Shown in pieces: positions 57,601 through 63,965 of a stretch of DNA of 64,000 nucleotides. Each line of letters opens with the position of its first letter. The first letter of the stretch is position 1. The DNA comes from Elusimicrobiaceae bacterium (GTDB lineage Bacteria > Elusimicrobiota > Elusimicrobia > Elusimicrobiales > Elusimicrobiaceae). Made by a program: the position numbers and the translations under genes. Below the pieces are notes generated by a model. That model was not told where the DNA came from. It made no database searches and saw nothing but the letters and a program-made list of their open reading frames with translations. The stretch lies in assembly GCA_017525025.1 (NCBI GenBank), contig JAFXUJ010000003.1, positions 62,001 to 126,000 of the forward strand, written 5' to 3'.

Positions 57601-58185
57601 ATGGATTCCTTTATTTCTTCAGTAATAACTTTAGCATTAGTTATGGACGGATTTGGCAATATCCCTTTATTTATTGCCGCACTTAAAAAAGTTGCGCCGG
57701 AGCGTCGCAAAACCGTGTTAATCCGGGAGTTAGTCATCGCGCTTTTTATCATGGTAACCTTTTTATTTTTGGGTAAATGGTTCTTGCGTGCGTTTGGCAT
57801 ACAGGAATATTCCATGAGTATAGCCGGGGGGATTATTTTGTTTATTATTTCGGTCAAGTTGGTGTTCGGTAACGAAGAAGAACCCAAGAACGATCCCAAG
57901 GAAGACGAACCTTTTATCGTGCCGTTGGCTATTCCGCTGGTAGCGGGGCCGGCTGCGCTTTCTATGGTAATGATTATTGCCGCCCAACAACCCAAAATGT
58001 TAACGTTGGGCGCGGTGGTAACGGCGTCCGTCATTAACTCCGTTATTTTGATGTCCTCTTTCCCGCTGAGTAAGTGGCTGGGCAAACGCGGGTTGGCGGC
58101 TATTGAACGCTTGACGGGGATGATCTTAATTTTAATGTCTGTAGATATGGTAATGAGCGGTATTTCCGTATTTAGCAAACTGTGA
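57601..58185 (+). CDS. marC: MarC-family membrane protein
   Basis: A 194-residue integral membrane protein with about six helices. It begins with FISSVITLALVMDGFGNIPLF, matching the MarC core (typically FLxxFxPxNPxGxxPxF), and includes PLAIPLVAGPAALSMVMII, which is the signature of the family. The function is unknown; early multiple-antibiotic-resistance links were not confirmed. The start at 57601 has AGGGG (57590-57594) and lies immediately downstream of the possible leader peptide. The following gene starts 5 bases beyond its stop. Confidence 0.88.
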   Translation: MDSFISSVITLALVMDGFGNIPLFIAALKKVAPERRKTVLIRELVIALFIMVTFLFLGKWFLRAFGIQEYSMSIAGGIILFIISVKLVFGNEEEPKNDPKEDEPFIVPLAIPLVAGPAALSMVMIIAAQQPKMLTLGAVVTASVINSVILMSSFPLSKWLGKRGLAAIERLTGMILILMSVDMVMSGISVFSKL

Positions 58186-58190
58186 GATTT

Positions 58191-59354
58191 ATGAAGAATA
58201 TATTAAAATTATCGGCTATTTTTTTATTTTGTTTGACGGGTATTTCTGCGTTGTATGCCCAAAACACCGAAGCGGAAAAAGTACACTTCGTGTTGTTCGT
58301 CAGCCCGACGTGCGTGCACTGCAACAGACTCAAACAAGAGTATTGGGGCAAATTGAAAGAGAAATATAAAGATACGGTTACCTTTACGGAATACGATATT
58401 ACGCAGGAAGGAAACCACTTGATTTTTTCCGATACGGCCAAAGCCTACGGGGTTAAGCAGTTGGGGTATCCGGCCGCCGCGGTGGGAAGCACCTTTTTAA
58501 TGGGGTATCCCACGCAAATCGGCACCTATGCCGAGGCCGCTATTGAAAAAGCCCGCCTCTTGCATGAGAAAACGATCGTCAAAGCGGCTTCGTGCAGCAC
58601 CGATAACGTACACGAAGTTTTCAAGAAATTTACCTTTTGGGCCATTGTAGGAAGTGGGTTGGCGGACGGCATTAACCCGTGCGCATTTGCCGTTATCGTA
58701 TTTTTCATTTCGTTCTTAACGGTATATAAATACAGCCGAAAAGAAATTATTTTAGTCGGCACGGCCTATTGTGTAGCGGTGTTTTGCGCCTACTTGTTAT
58801 TGGGGCTTGGCCTGTTTAAATTTTTGTATGCCTTGCGTGGCTTTACGTATGTTACCAAAGCGTTTTATGTGTTAACGGCCGGGTTATGTTTGGTATTTTT
58901 TGTGTTGGGGTTGTACGATTTTTGGGTATATACCAAGACGAAAAAATCGGATGGTATGCTCCTGCAATTACCGCTTTCACTTAAAACTCGCATCCACAAG
59001 ATTATGGGCTTTTTCCTGCGCGATAAAGAAAAAAGCACTTGGCGTTTGGTGTTGGCGGCGTTGGCCGTAGGATTTGGAGTCTCTTTAATTGAAGCGGTAT
59101 GTACGGGGGCCGTCTATGTGCCGACGTGTGTGCTTATTATGAAGGACCCTGCCTTCCGCGTACAAGCCGTTTCCTATTTAGTTTTATACAATTTAATGTT
59201 CATTTTACCGTTGGTAACGGTGTTTGTGCTGGCGTTACTGGGGTGCGAATCCAAATTGTTTAACGATTTCTTAAAAAAGCATTTAGGGATGATGAAGCTA
59301 CTGCTTTGTGGAGTGTTTTTAGTATTGTTTATATTGTTGTGCGGAAATATATAA
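58191..59354 (+). CDS. Thioredoxin-like domain fused to a DsbD/CcdA-type membrane domain
   Basis: A 387-residue protein. A signal peptide (residues 1-22 or so) precedes a thioredoxin-like domain with the active site FVSPTCVHCNRLKQ (CxxC, Val-His between), and then a CcdA-like region with the expected pair of cysteines in DGINPCAFAVIVFFISF and VCTGAVYVPTCVL, about seven helices. This order (thioredoxin first, membrane domain second) is the reverse of the C-terminal thioredoxin of E. coli DsbD. It may relay electrons from the cytoplasm to periplasmic thiols, which fits the cysteine-rich secreted proteins and pilins encoded here. ATG 58191 is chosen; marC ends 5 bases upstream. Confidence 0.82.
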   Translation: MKNILKLSAIFLFCLTGISALYAQNTEAEKVHFVLFVSPTCVHCNRLKQEYWGKLKEKYKDTVTFTEYDITQEGNHLIFSDTAKAYGVKQLGYPAAAVGSTFLMGYPTQIGTYAEAAIEKARLLHEKTIVKAASCSTDNVHEVFKKFTFWAIVGSGLADGINPCAFAVIVFFISFLTVYKYSRKEIILVGTAYCVAVFCAYLLLGLGLFKFLYALRGFTYVTKAFYVLTAGLCLVFFVLGLYDFWVYTKTKKSDGMLLQLPLSLKTRIHKIMGFFLRDKEKSTWRLVLAALAVGFGVSLIEAVCTGAVYVPTCVLIMKDPAFRVQAVSYLVLYNLMFILPLVTVFVLALLGCESKLFNDFLKKHLGMMKLLLCGVFLVLFILLCGNI

Positions 59355-59389
59355 AAACTACATAACAGGTTAGCTATATCGGAGCGTTT

Positions 59390-60025
59390 ATGAAAAGCTC
59401 GCTTGCGAAAAAAGGTTTTACGTTGTTGGAAATAGTGGTGGCAGTTATTATTGTATGTATTTTGGCCTCTATGGCTATTCTTTACTACTACGGCGCGATG
59501 GAACGGCTTCGCATGGCGGAGGTGGTTACGCTGATCGGTACGGAAATAAGTGCCCAAGAACGAAGATTTTTAATGTCCCGCCGCTACACGGATAAATGGC
59601 ACCAGTTGGACGTGCAACCCGGCTACGTGCGTATACCCAAGGCCGATAACGAATATGCCAACGGCGCGGAAAATACTATTTTTTACACGCGCGGCAAAGA
59701 CGAAAACGGCAACCCCCGCAACGGTTACGAAATATTTTTTGAACATTTTGGCTCGGAATGGTTTATGACGGCCAACCGCGTGGGGGACCAGGAGTATGAC
59801 TATTCGTTAATTCGTCCGTTTCACGATACTACTATCTACTGCATACCGGCGGCCGGTAATTTAAAAAGCGAGGTTCTCTGCTCGGACTTTATGGGGGTAG
59901 ACTCGGCCGATTTACTGCCGGAAGATCCGCGGACGGCCTACCGGGAGATGGAGGCCAAGGCCAGAACTGCCGCGGCCATACAAGCGCTCATGCCGGTAGG
60001 GGCGGTTGCCATGCCCAAGCCGTAA
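59390..60025 (+). CDS. Type IV prepilin-like protein, tandem copy 1
   Basis: A 211-residue protein with the leader MKSSLAKKG followed by FTLLEIVVAVIIVCILASMAILYYYG: Gly-Phe cleavage site and Glu at +5 are present, but the usual ALPxY (Pro near position 22) is replaced by ILYYY. The body (MAEVVTLIGTEISAQERRF, LMSRRYTDKWHQLDV) lines up with the next prepilin, and a final Ala-rich tail of about 45 residues (from DPRTAYREM) has no counterpart. The role is probably a minor pilin. GGAG stands 5 nt before the ATG. A hairpin terminator separates it from the next gene. Confidence 0.8.
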   Translation: MKSSLAKKGFTLLEIVVAVIIVCILASMAILYYYGAMERLRMAEVVTLIGTEISAQERRFLMSRRYTDKWHQLDVQPGYVRIPKADNEYANGAENTIFYTRGKDENGNPRNGYEIFFEHFGSEWFMTANRVGDQEYDYSLIRPFHDTTIYCIPAAGNLKSEVLCSDFMGVDSADLLPEDPRTAYREMEAKARTAAAIQALMPVGAVAMPKP

Positions 60026-60040
60026 AGGCCCATCACAGAC

Positions 60041-60056
60041 GTAAAACTAGTTTTAC
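60041..60056. repeat. Perfect 16-bp palindrome
   Basis: GTAAAACTAGTTTTAC, immediately before the terminator of the prepilin gene. It could be an operator, or part of an extended terminator stem. Confidence 0.9.
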
Positions 60057-60086
60057 AAGCGGGGGAAAAATTCCCCGCTTTTTTAT
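60057..60086 (+). terminator. Intrinsic terminator after prepilin copy 1
   Basis: AAGCGGGG (60057-60064) pairs with CCCCGCTT (60073-60080), followed by TTTT. Confidence 0.85.
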
Positions 60087-60100
60087 TTTTTAAAAAGGGC

Positions 60101-60129
60101 TTGATTTTTTCTCTTTTTAGTGCTACACT
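60101..60129 (+). promoter_or_regulatory. Strong promoter of prepilin copy 2
   Basis: TTGATT (60101-60106), a 17-bp spacer, and TACACT (60124-60129) preceded by TGC, which also gives an extended -10. A leader of about 50 nt follows. Confidence 0.65.
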
Positions 60130-60135
60130 AAATTA

Positions 60136-60156
60136 GTGGCTTGTTGGATGAGCCAC
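60136..60156 (+). promoter_or_regulatory. 5' leader hairpin of prepilin copy 2
   Basis: GTGGCT pairs with AGCCAC around a 9-nt loop close to the predicted transcript 5' end. Such hairpins often protect abundant mRNAs. Confidence 0.5.
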
Positions 60157-60185
60157 AAATTATGACAATACAGTCAGGAGGTCTT

Positions 60186-60743
60186 ATGAATAATAATGTA
60201 AAGGGTTTTACCCTTATTGAACTCTTGGTGGTGGTACTCATCATCGGGATCTTGGCTTCTATGGCCTTGCCGCAATACTTCAAAGCGGTAGAACGCGCCC
60301 GCATGACCGAAGCAGTCACCTTGCTCGGCAACATTGCTCAAGCGCAACAACGCAAATGGTTGCAAATCAACCGCTATACCACCACCTTTGCGGGGTTGGA
60401 CGTAGCTCCTGCCGGTGTAACAACCGGTCAATGGAATACCAAAGCTGACGGAAACGGTTTCCAAATTGATTTGGATGCTGCGAACCAGAGCGACTTCAAT
60501 GCTGCCAATGCAACGGCTATACGCACCGCTCCTAACGGTGGTACTTTGCAATATGCATATACCTTAACCCGCTACTATGCCGGTACCGGTACTGCCTGCA
60601 CGGGTACCAACTCGTCCGGTGCGGAATTGTGCGCCGACTTCTGCGGTATTGATGCACCGTTAGCCGTAAACGCTGCTTGCTGTAACGCTACGCAAGACGC
60701 TGGCGACTGCGCTCCTGAAGCAGCTGGTGGAAACAATCCGTAG
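60186..60743 (+). CDS. Type IV prepilin-like protein, tandem copy 2, likely major pilin
   Basis: A 185-residue protein with a short leader (MNNNVKG) followed by FTLIELLVVVLIIGILASMALPQYFKA: canonical Gly-Phe cleavage site, Glu at +5 and Pro at 22. The globular part has a conserved body (RMTEAVTLLGNIAQAQQRK, NRYTTTFAGLDVAP) and a cysteine-rich C-terminal end (CTGTNSS, LCADFCGIDA, ACCNATQDAGDC), expected to form disulfide loops. ATG 60186 is preferred over an upstream codon at 60141 because AGGAGG stands 4-5 nt away. The consensus promoter, leader hairpin, strong ribosome-binding site and own terminator point to high expression, as expected of a structural pilin. Confidence 0.88.
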   Translation: MNNNVKGFTLIELLVVVLIIGILASMALPQYFKAVERARMTEAVTLLGNIAQAQQRKWLQINRYTTTFAGLDVAPAGVTTGQWNTKADGNGFQIDLDAANQSDFNAANATAIRTAPNGGTLQYAYTLTRYYAGTGTACTGTNSSGAELCADFCGIDAPLAVNAACCNATQDAGDCAPEAAGGNNP

Positions 60744-60765
60744 TTTTATTAGTTCTTACGAGAAC

Positions 60766-60795
60766 AAAACCCGCTTCTTACGAAGCGGGTTTTTT
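60766..60795 (+). terminator. Intrinsic terminator after prepilin copy 2
   Basis: AAAACCCGCTTC pairs with GAAGCGGGTTTT around TTAC, followed by TTT. Confidence 0.9.
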
Positions 60796-61048
60796 ATTGG
60801 TTAAAAAAGAGATGTTACACTAAGCGGAAACCTCAAAGCAAGTTTGGGGTAACATTTATATAAATAGAGGAGTTCGCTTCATCCCAGAAAGGCATAAAAA
60901 AACGCCTTCTAGGAGAATCGCGCCTTGCCCCTGCAAGGCACGCAAAATCTACAAGCACTCCGTGCAAAAAGGGCCCAGATTTTGCCCTTATTTTATCCGC
61001 CCTGACGGACGGGAGGAGTTCGCTTCCTCCCAGAAAGGCATAAAAAAA
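60796..61048. other. Structured intergenic region without genes
   Basis: No credible protein gene lies here. An extended -10-like TGTTACACT (60814-60822) precedes several hairpins on the plus strand: ATGTTAC with GTAACAT (60812-60856), CTCAAA/TTTGGG, GCCTTGC/GCAAGGC (60922-60939), GCAC/GTGC, the pair GCAAAATCT and AGATTTTGC enclosing the last hairpin, and AAGGGC/GCCCTT before ATTTTAT. The region also contains the two tRNA-derived repeats. It may hold a small RNA, but no known family is visible. Confidence 0.45.
60867..60920. repeat. Direct repeat containing the 3' end of tRNA-Glu, copy 1
   Basis: A 54-bp segment that differs by one base from 61013-61066. On the minus strand it contains the T-arm 3' half, acceptor and T-run of tRNA-Glu, but the rest of the tRNA is absent. 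Confidence 0.85.
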
Positions 61049-61066
61049 CGCCTTCTAGGAGAATCG
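61013..61066. repeat. Direct repeat overlapping the tRNA-Glu 3' end, copy 2
   Basis: The copy that belongs to the intact tRNA-Glu. It is also the left and central part of a near-palindrome from 61013 to 61074 with perfect 10-bp ends (GAGGAGTTCG and CGAACTCCTC). Confidence 0.85.
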
Positions 61067-61120
61067 AACTCCTCTTTTCGGATTGAAAATCCGACGTCCT
61101 AACCGATAGACGAAGAAGGC
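61049..61120 (-). tRNA. tRNA-Glu (anticodon TTC)
   Basis: The minus strand folds into a complete cloverleaf: acceptor GCCTTCT with AGAAGGC, anticodon arm TCGGA-TTTTCAA-TCCGA with anticodon TTC, and T arm AGGAG-TTCGATT-CTCCT. The discriminator is G at 61049. No CCA is encoded; a run of seven T follows, which may act in termination. It lies 5 bases downstream of tRNA-Lys in the same transcript. Confidence 0.93.
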
Positions 61121-61125
61121 ATTCA

Positions 61126-61200
61126 TGGTGCGCCCGGTGAGACTTGAACTCACGGCCCCCCGCTTAAAAGGCGGATGCTCTACCACTGAGCTACGAGCGC
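61126..61200 (-). tRNA. tRNA-Lys (anticodon TTT), CCA encoded
   Basis: The minus strand folds into a cloverleaf: acceptor GCGCTCG with CGGGCGC (one G-T pair), D arm with AGCTCAGTGGTAGAGC, anticodon arm TCCGC-CTTTTAA-GCGGG with anticodon TTT, T arm with GTTCAAGTC and discriminator A followed by CCA (61126-61128). It is first of the Lys-Glu pair. Confidence 0.93.
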
Positions 61201-61247
61201 AAAATTTTTAGGGGTTTAATCAACCATCGGTCAAACCCGACATAATT

Positions 61248-61256
61248 ATTATATCA
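61248..61256 (-). promoter_or_regulatory. Extended -10 promoter of the tRNA operon
   Basis: The minus strand reads TGATATAAT, with TTGTGC 18 bp upstream as a weak -35. The transcript would start about 40 nt before tRNA-Lys. Confidence 0.6.
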
Positions 61257-61376
61257 AAAATCACTTGCTGCGCACAACTGTTTTTTGTTGGCAAACCGGA
61301 CCTTCCGGGCAGTAATTTATTATATCACTTTTTAAACGCAAACGTCAAAAATAAAAAAGATACTTATACAAACTGT

Positions 61377-61406
61377 TTGACAGCCGGCCGCCGCCCTTGC
61401 TACCAT
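61377..61406 (+). promoter_or_regulatory. Promoter of ridA-malQ
   Basis: A consensus TTGACA (61377-61382), 18-bp spacer and TACCAT (61401-61406) preceded by TGC. The leader contains a small hairpin CAGGC-ATTG-GCCTG and the ribosome-binding site AAAGGGG. Confidence 0.6.
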
Positions 61407-61445
61407 ATAAAAAACAGGCATTGGCCTGCATAAAGGGGAATACCT

Positions 61446-61826
61446 ATGATGAAAAAAGTAATCAGCTCTGCCCAAGCACCAAAGGTTTTTGGCTGTTATT
61501 CGCATGCGGTAGAAATCGGCGGATTTATTTTTACGTCGGGCATGTTGCCGGTGGACCCGGTAACCGGGGAAATTTTTAACGGAGATGTCCGCGTGCAAAC
61601 GGAGCTTATCTTGCGTAATTTGGAAAATATTTTAAAAGAGGCCGGTTGTTCCCTTAAAAACGTAGTGAAAACAACCGTTTTTATGACGGACCTTACCCAA
61701 TTCGCCGAGATGAACAGTGTATATAGCGCCTTTTTTAAAGAAAATCCGCCCGCCCGCACCACCGTGCAAGTGGCTGCGCTAGCCAAGGGCAGTTCGGTAG
61801 AAATAGAAGTAATTGCTAAAAAATAA
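61446..61826 (+). CDS. ridA: RidA-family reactive intermediate deaminase
   Basis: A 126-residue trimeric YjgF/RidA protein that hydrolyses 2-aminoacrylate and other enamine or imine intermediates released by PLP enzymes. It has GCYSHAVEIGGFIFTSGMLP, the conserved ITAGExxxQ-type segment (VQTELILRNLENILKEAG), and the substrate-binding arginine in PARTTVQVAALAKGSSVEIE, matching the family. The first of two consecutive ATG codons is taken as start with AAAGGGG 8 nt upstream. malQ begins 5 bases after the stop. Confidence 0.9.
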   Translation: MMKKVISSAQAPKVFGCYSHAVEIGGFIFTSGMLPVDPVTGEIFNGDVRVQTELILRNLENILKEAGCSLKNVVKTTVFMTDLTQFAEMNSVYSAFFKENPPARTTVQVAALAKGSSVEIEVIAKK

Positions 61827-61831
61827 ATTTT

Positions 61832-63403
61832 ATGACGATTCAAGAACAATTGCTATCATCACGTTCGTGTGGAATATTATTACCGCTTTGCGCCATGAAA
61901 ACGGAAACGGATTGGGGCGTGGGCGATTTGGGTTCGCTATCTGTGTGGACGGAGTTTTTAGCTTCCCAAGGCGTGAAAATTTTGCAAATTTTACCTCTGC
62001 AAGAAACGGCCCCCGGTATTACCTGCCCGTATGCGGCGCTTTCTTCCTTCGCTACGGACCCGGTCTATACCGATATTTCCGCCGTGGAAGATATCAAACA
62101 TAGCCCCGCAGCTCAAGAATATATCCGCAGTTTGCAACCGCAAATTGACGCGTGGCACCAAGCCAAGAGAGCCCCTTTTGAACAAGTTAAACAAGCCAAA
62201 CTAAGGGCTTTGTGGCGCGGATACCAGACTTTTTTATCCGCCGAGCAAGCCAACCGCACCGCGCGTTTCCGCGCGTTTGAAGCGTACCAAAGTGCCCAGG
62301 CGGGGTGGCTGCGCAGTTACGCACTTTTCCGCACGTTGAAAGATTTTTACAAATGGCAAACCTGGTTGGACTGGCCGGAAGAACTCAAAAACCATGAGCC
62401 GCTGGCGGTGCATGAGTTTGAAGTAACGTACGCGGAATACGTCAATTTCTATGCGTATATTCAATGGATTTTAGACGGTCAACTGCGCCGCGCCAAGGCC
62501 GCTGCGGCCGCGCAAGGCATTCTGCTTTTTGGCGATATCCCTTTTGGTACCAATTTGGATAGTGCCGAAGTTTGGGCCGAGCGGGAAAATTACCGCTTAG
62601 GTTGGGAAATCGGCGCTCCGGCCGATCAATTTTCAAAAGGGGGCCAGAAATGGGGACTCCCGGCGTATGATTGGGGGTATCAACATACGCATAATTTAGA
62701 TTTGTGGCGGCGCAAAATCCGCCGTATGACGGAACTATATGATATTTTCCGCTTGGACCACTTGGTTGGATTTTTCCGCACGTATGTTTTTGCTCCCGGC
62801 GATACAGTAGGCTCTTTTGATATCCAGGGTGAGCAGAACCAAATTGACCGCGGCTATGCGTTTTTGCGCATGGTGCTAGATGAAGCCAATGGCAAACTGG
62901 CCGTGGGGGAAGATTTGGGTGTTATTCCTAATTATATGCGCCGGATGTTAGTAGATTTGAAAATCCCTGGTTACAAAGTCATCCGTTGGGAACGGGAAGA
63001 CAACGGCTATTACCGCGAACCGCGTAACTATCCGGTGGTATCGTTGGCCACCACTTCTACCCACGATACGGAAACTGCCCGCGGTTGGTGGGAAACCATG
63101 GATATACATGAACGGGCGAATATCTGGGAAATGATCTCCGCCCAAAAAACCGATGGCAACGTGCCGTGGAACGACGATACCCAACGGGCTATTTTCAACC
63201 GGGTGTTGGGATCCGCCTCTGCGCTTGTTATGTTCTCTTGGCAAGATGTAATCGGCACGACCGACCGCGTCAACACTCCGGGGACCGTCAGCGACGATAA
63301 CTGGACGTACCGCAGCGAATACACCCCTGCCCAAGCGGCTCAGGTGTATCAAAAACAGTGGGAAATGCTGCGCGAGTTGCTAAAAGAGACAAACCGATTG
63401 TAA
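61832..63403 (+). CDS. malQ: 4-alpha-glucanotransferase (amylomaltase)
   Basis: A 523-residue GH77 enzyme that transfers maltooligosaccharide units. Motifs are the N-terminal SCGILLPLCAMKTE, LQETAPGITCPYAALSSFA, the nucleophile motif FRLDHLVGFFRTYVF, the acid motif AVGEDLGVIPNYMRRML and TTSTHDTETARGWW with the third carboxylate; all catalytic positions are present. The length is slightly longer than the 500-residue Thermus enzyme. In a gut anaerobe it would take part in starch, glycogen or maltodextrin use. It is co-transcribed with ridA, which has no metabolic link I can see. A hairpin terminator follows. Confidence 0.94.
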   Translation: MTIQEQLLSSRSCGILLPLCAMKTETDWGVGDLGSLSVWTEFLASQGVKILQILPLQETAPGITCPYAALSSFATDPVYTDISAVEDIKHSPAAQEYIRSLQPQIDAWHQAKRAPFEQVKQAKLRALWRGYQTFLSAEQANRTARFRAFEAYQSAQAGWLRSYALFRTLKDFYKWQTWLDWPEELKNHEPLAVHEFEVTYAEYVNFYAYIQWILDGQLRRAKAAAAAQGILLFGDIPFGTNLDSAEVWAERENYRLGWEIGAPADQFSKGGQKWGLPAYDWGYQHTHNLDLWRRKIRRMTELYDIFRLDHLVGFFRTYVFAPGDTVGSFDIQGEQNQIDRGYAFLRMVLDEANGKLAVGEDLGVIPNYMRRMLVDLKIPGYKVIRWEREDNGYYREPRNYPVVSLATTSTHDTETARGWWETMDIHERANIWEMISAQKTDGNVPWNDDTQRAIFNRVLGSASALVMFSWQDVIGTTDRVNTPGTVSDDNWTYRSEYTPAQAAQVYQKQWEMLRELLKETNRL

Positions 63404-63419
63404 GTAATTCTTGGTTTAA

Positions 63420-63455
63420 AAAACCTCTTTGCTTACGGGCAAAGAGGTTTTATTT
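63420..63455. terminator. Bidirectional terminator between malQ and the 63450 gene
   Basis: AAAACCTCTTTGC (63420-63432) pairs with GCAAAGAGGTTTT (63439-63451) and is flanked by A and T runs. It overlaps the stop codon of the minus-strand gene. Confidence 0.85.
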
Positions 63456-63965
63456 TGTTGTATTTTCGGCAGGGGGTATTCCGGTAGGAGCGGCCGGTTC
63501 TTCGGTACTTAGTAGCTCGCTCAGTTCAGCAGACGGCTGGGAGGGAAAAAGTTCTTCCGCCAGTTTTTCCAGCCGCTCGCGCGCTTGGGTATAATCGGTA
63601 CTGGCTTTGGTAAGTTGGGCGGTAGGGCGGTTGGCCTCGTGATTTTTAGCCATTTCCAACGCCAAGACCGTTTTTTTAAGTTCAAATTCTTCCATGGCTA
63701 AACGCAAACGGATGTGGTTTAAGAGGCGCTCTTTTTCCGCGCTGACCACAGCCGGGCAACTGTTTAAAGCTTGCACCAAGGTTTCTAAATCTTGCTGGGC
63801 CTGTTCGCGCGTGAGCGTTTGAAAAATAGGATTTTGGGTTTGCAGTTCGGGCACGGCGACGGCAGCCGCCAAAGAAGCGTCGCGTGTGGGCAGAAAATTA
63901 TTTCCTACCAACATGCCGCCCACAAACAACAATACCATGGTAAATAAATACAAAATGTAACGCAT
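63450..63965 (-). CDS. Unknown membrane-anchored coiled-coil protein
   Basis: A 171-residue protein with one N-terminal hydrophobic segment (MRYILYLFTMVLLFVGGMLVG; a signal anchor or signal peptide) and a long helical, charged body with heptad-like leucines (LNHIRLRLAMEEFELKKTVL, ALEMAKNHEANRP), ending in a Ser/Pro/Glu-rich tail. No family was recognised; the overall shape resembles periplasmic coiled-coil or OmpH-like proteins. AAGGG lies 5 nt before the ATG. Upstream of the start only about 35 bases remain in the window, so its operon context is not visible. Confidence 0.75.
   Translation of the reverse strand: MRYILYLFTMVLLFVGGMLVGNNFLPTRDASLAAAVAVPELQTQNPIFQTLTREQAQQDLETLVQALNSCPAVVSAEKERLLNHIRLRLAMEEFELKKTVLALEMAKNHEANRPTAQLTKASTDYTQARERLEKLAEELFPSQPSAELSELLSTEEPAAPTGIPPAENTTK

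Noticed and set aside
60867-61066. CRISPR-like pair of repeats
   Set aside because: Only two copies, one inside a tRNA gene, spacer of about 92 bp and no cas genes.
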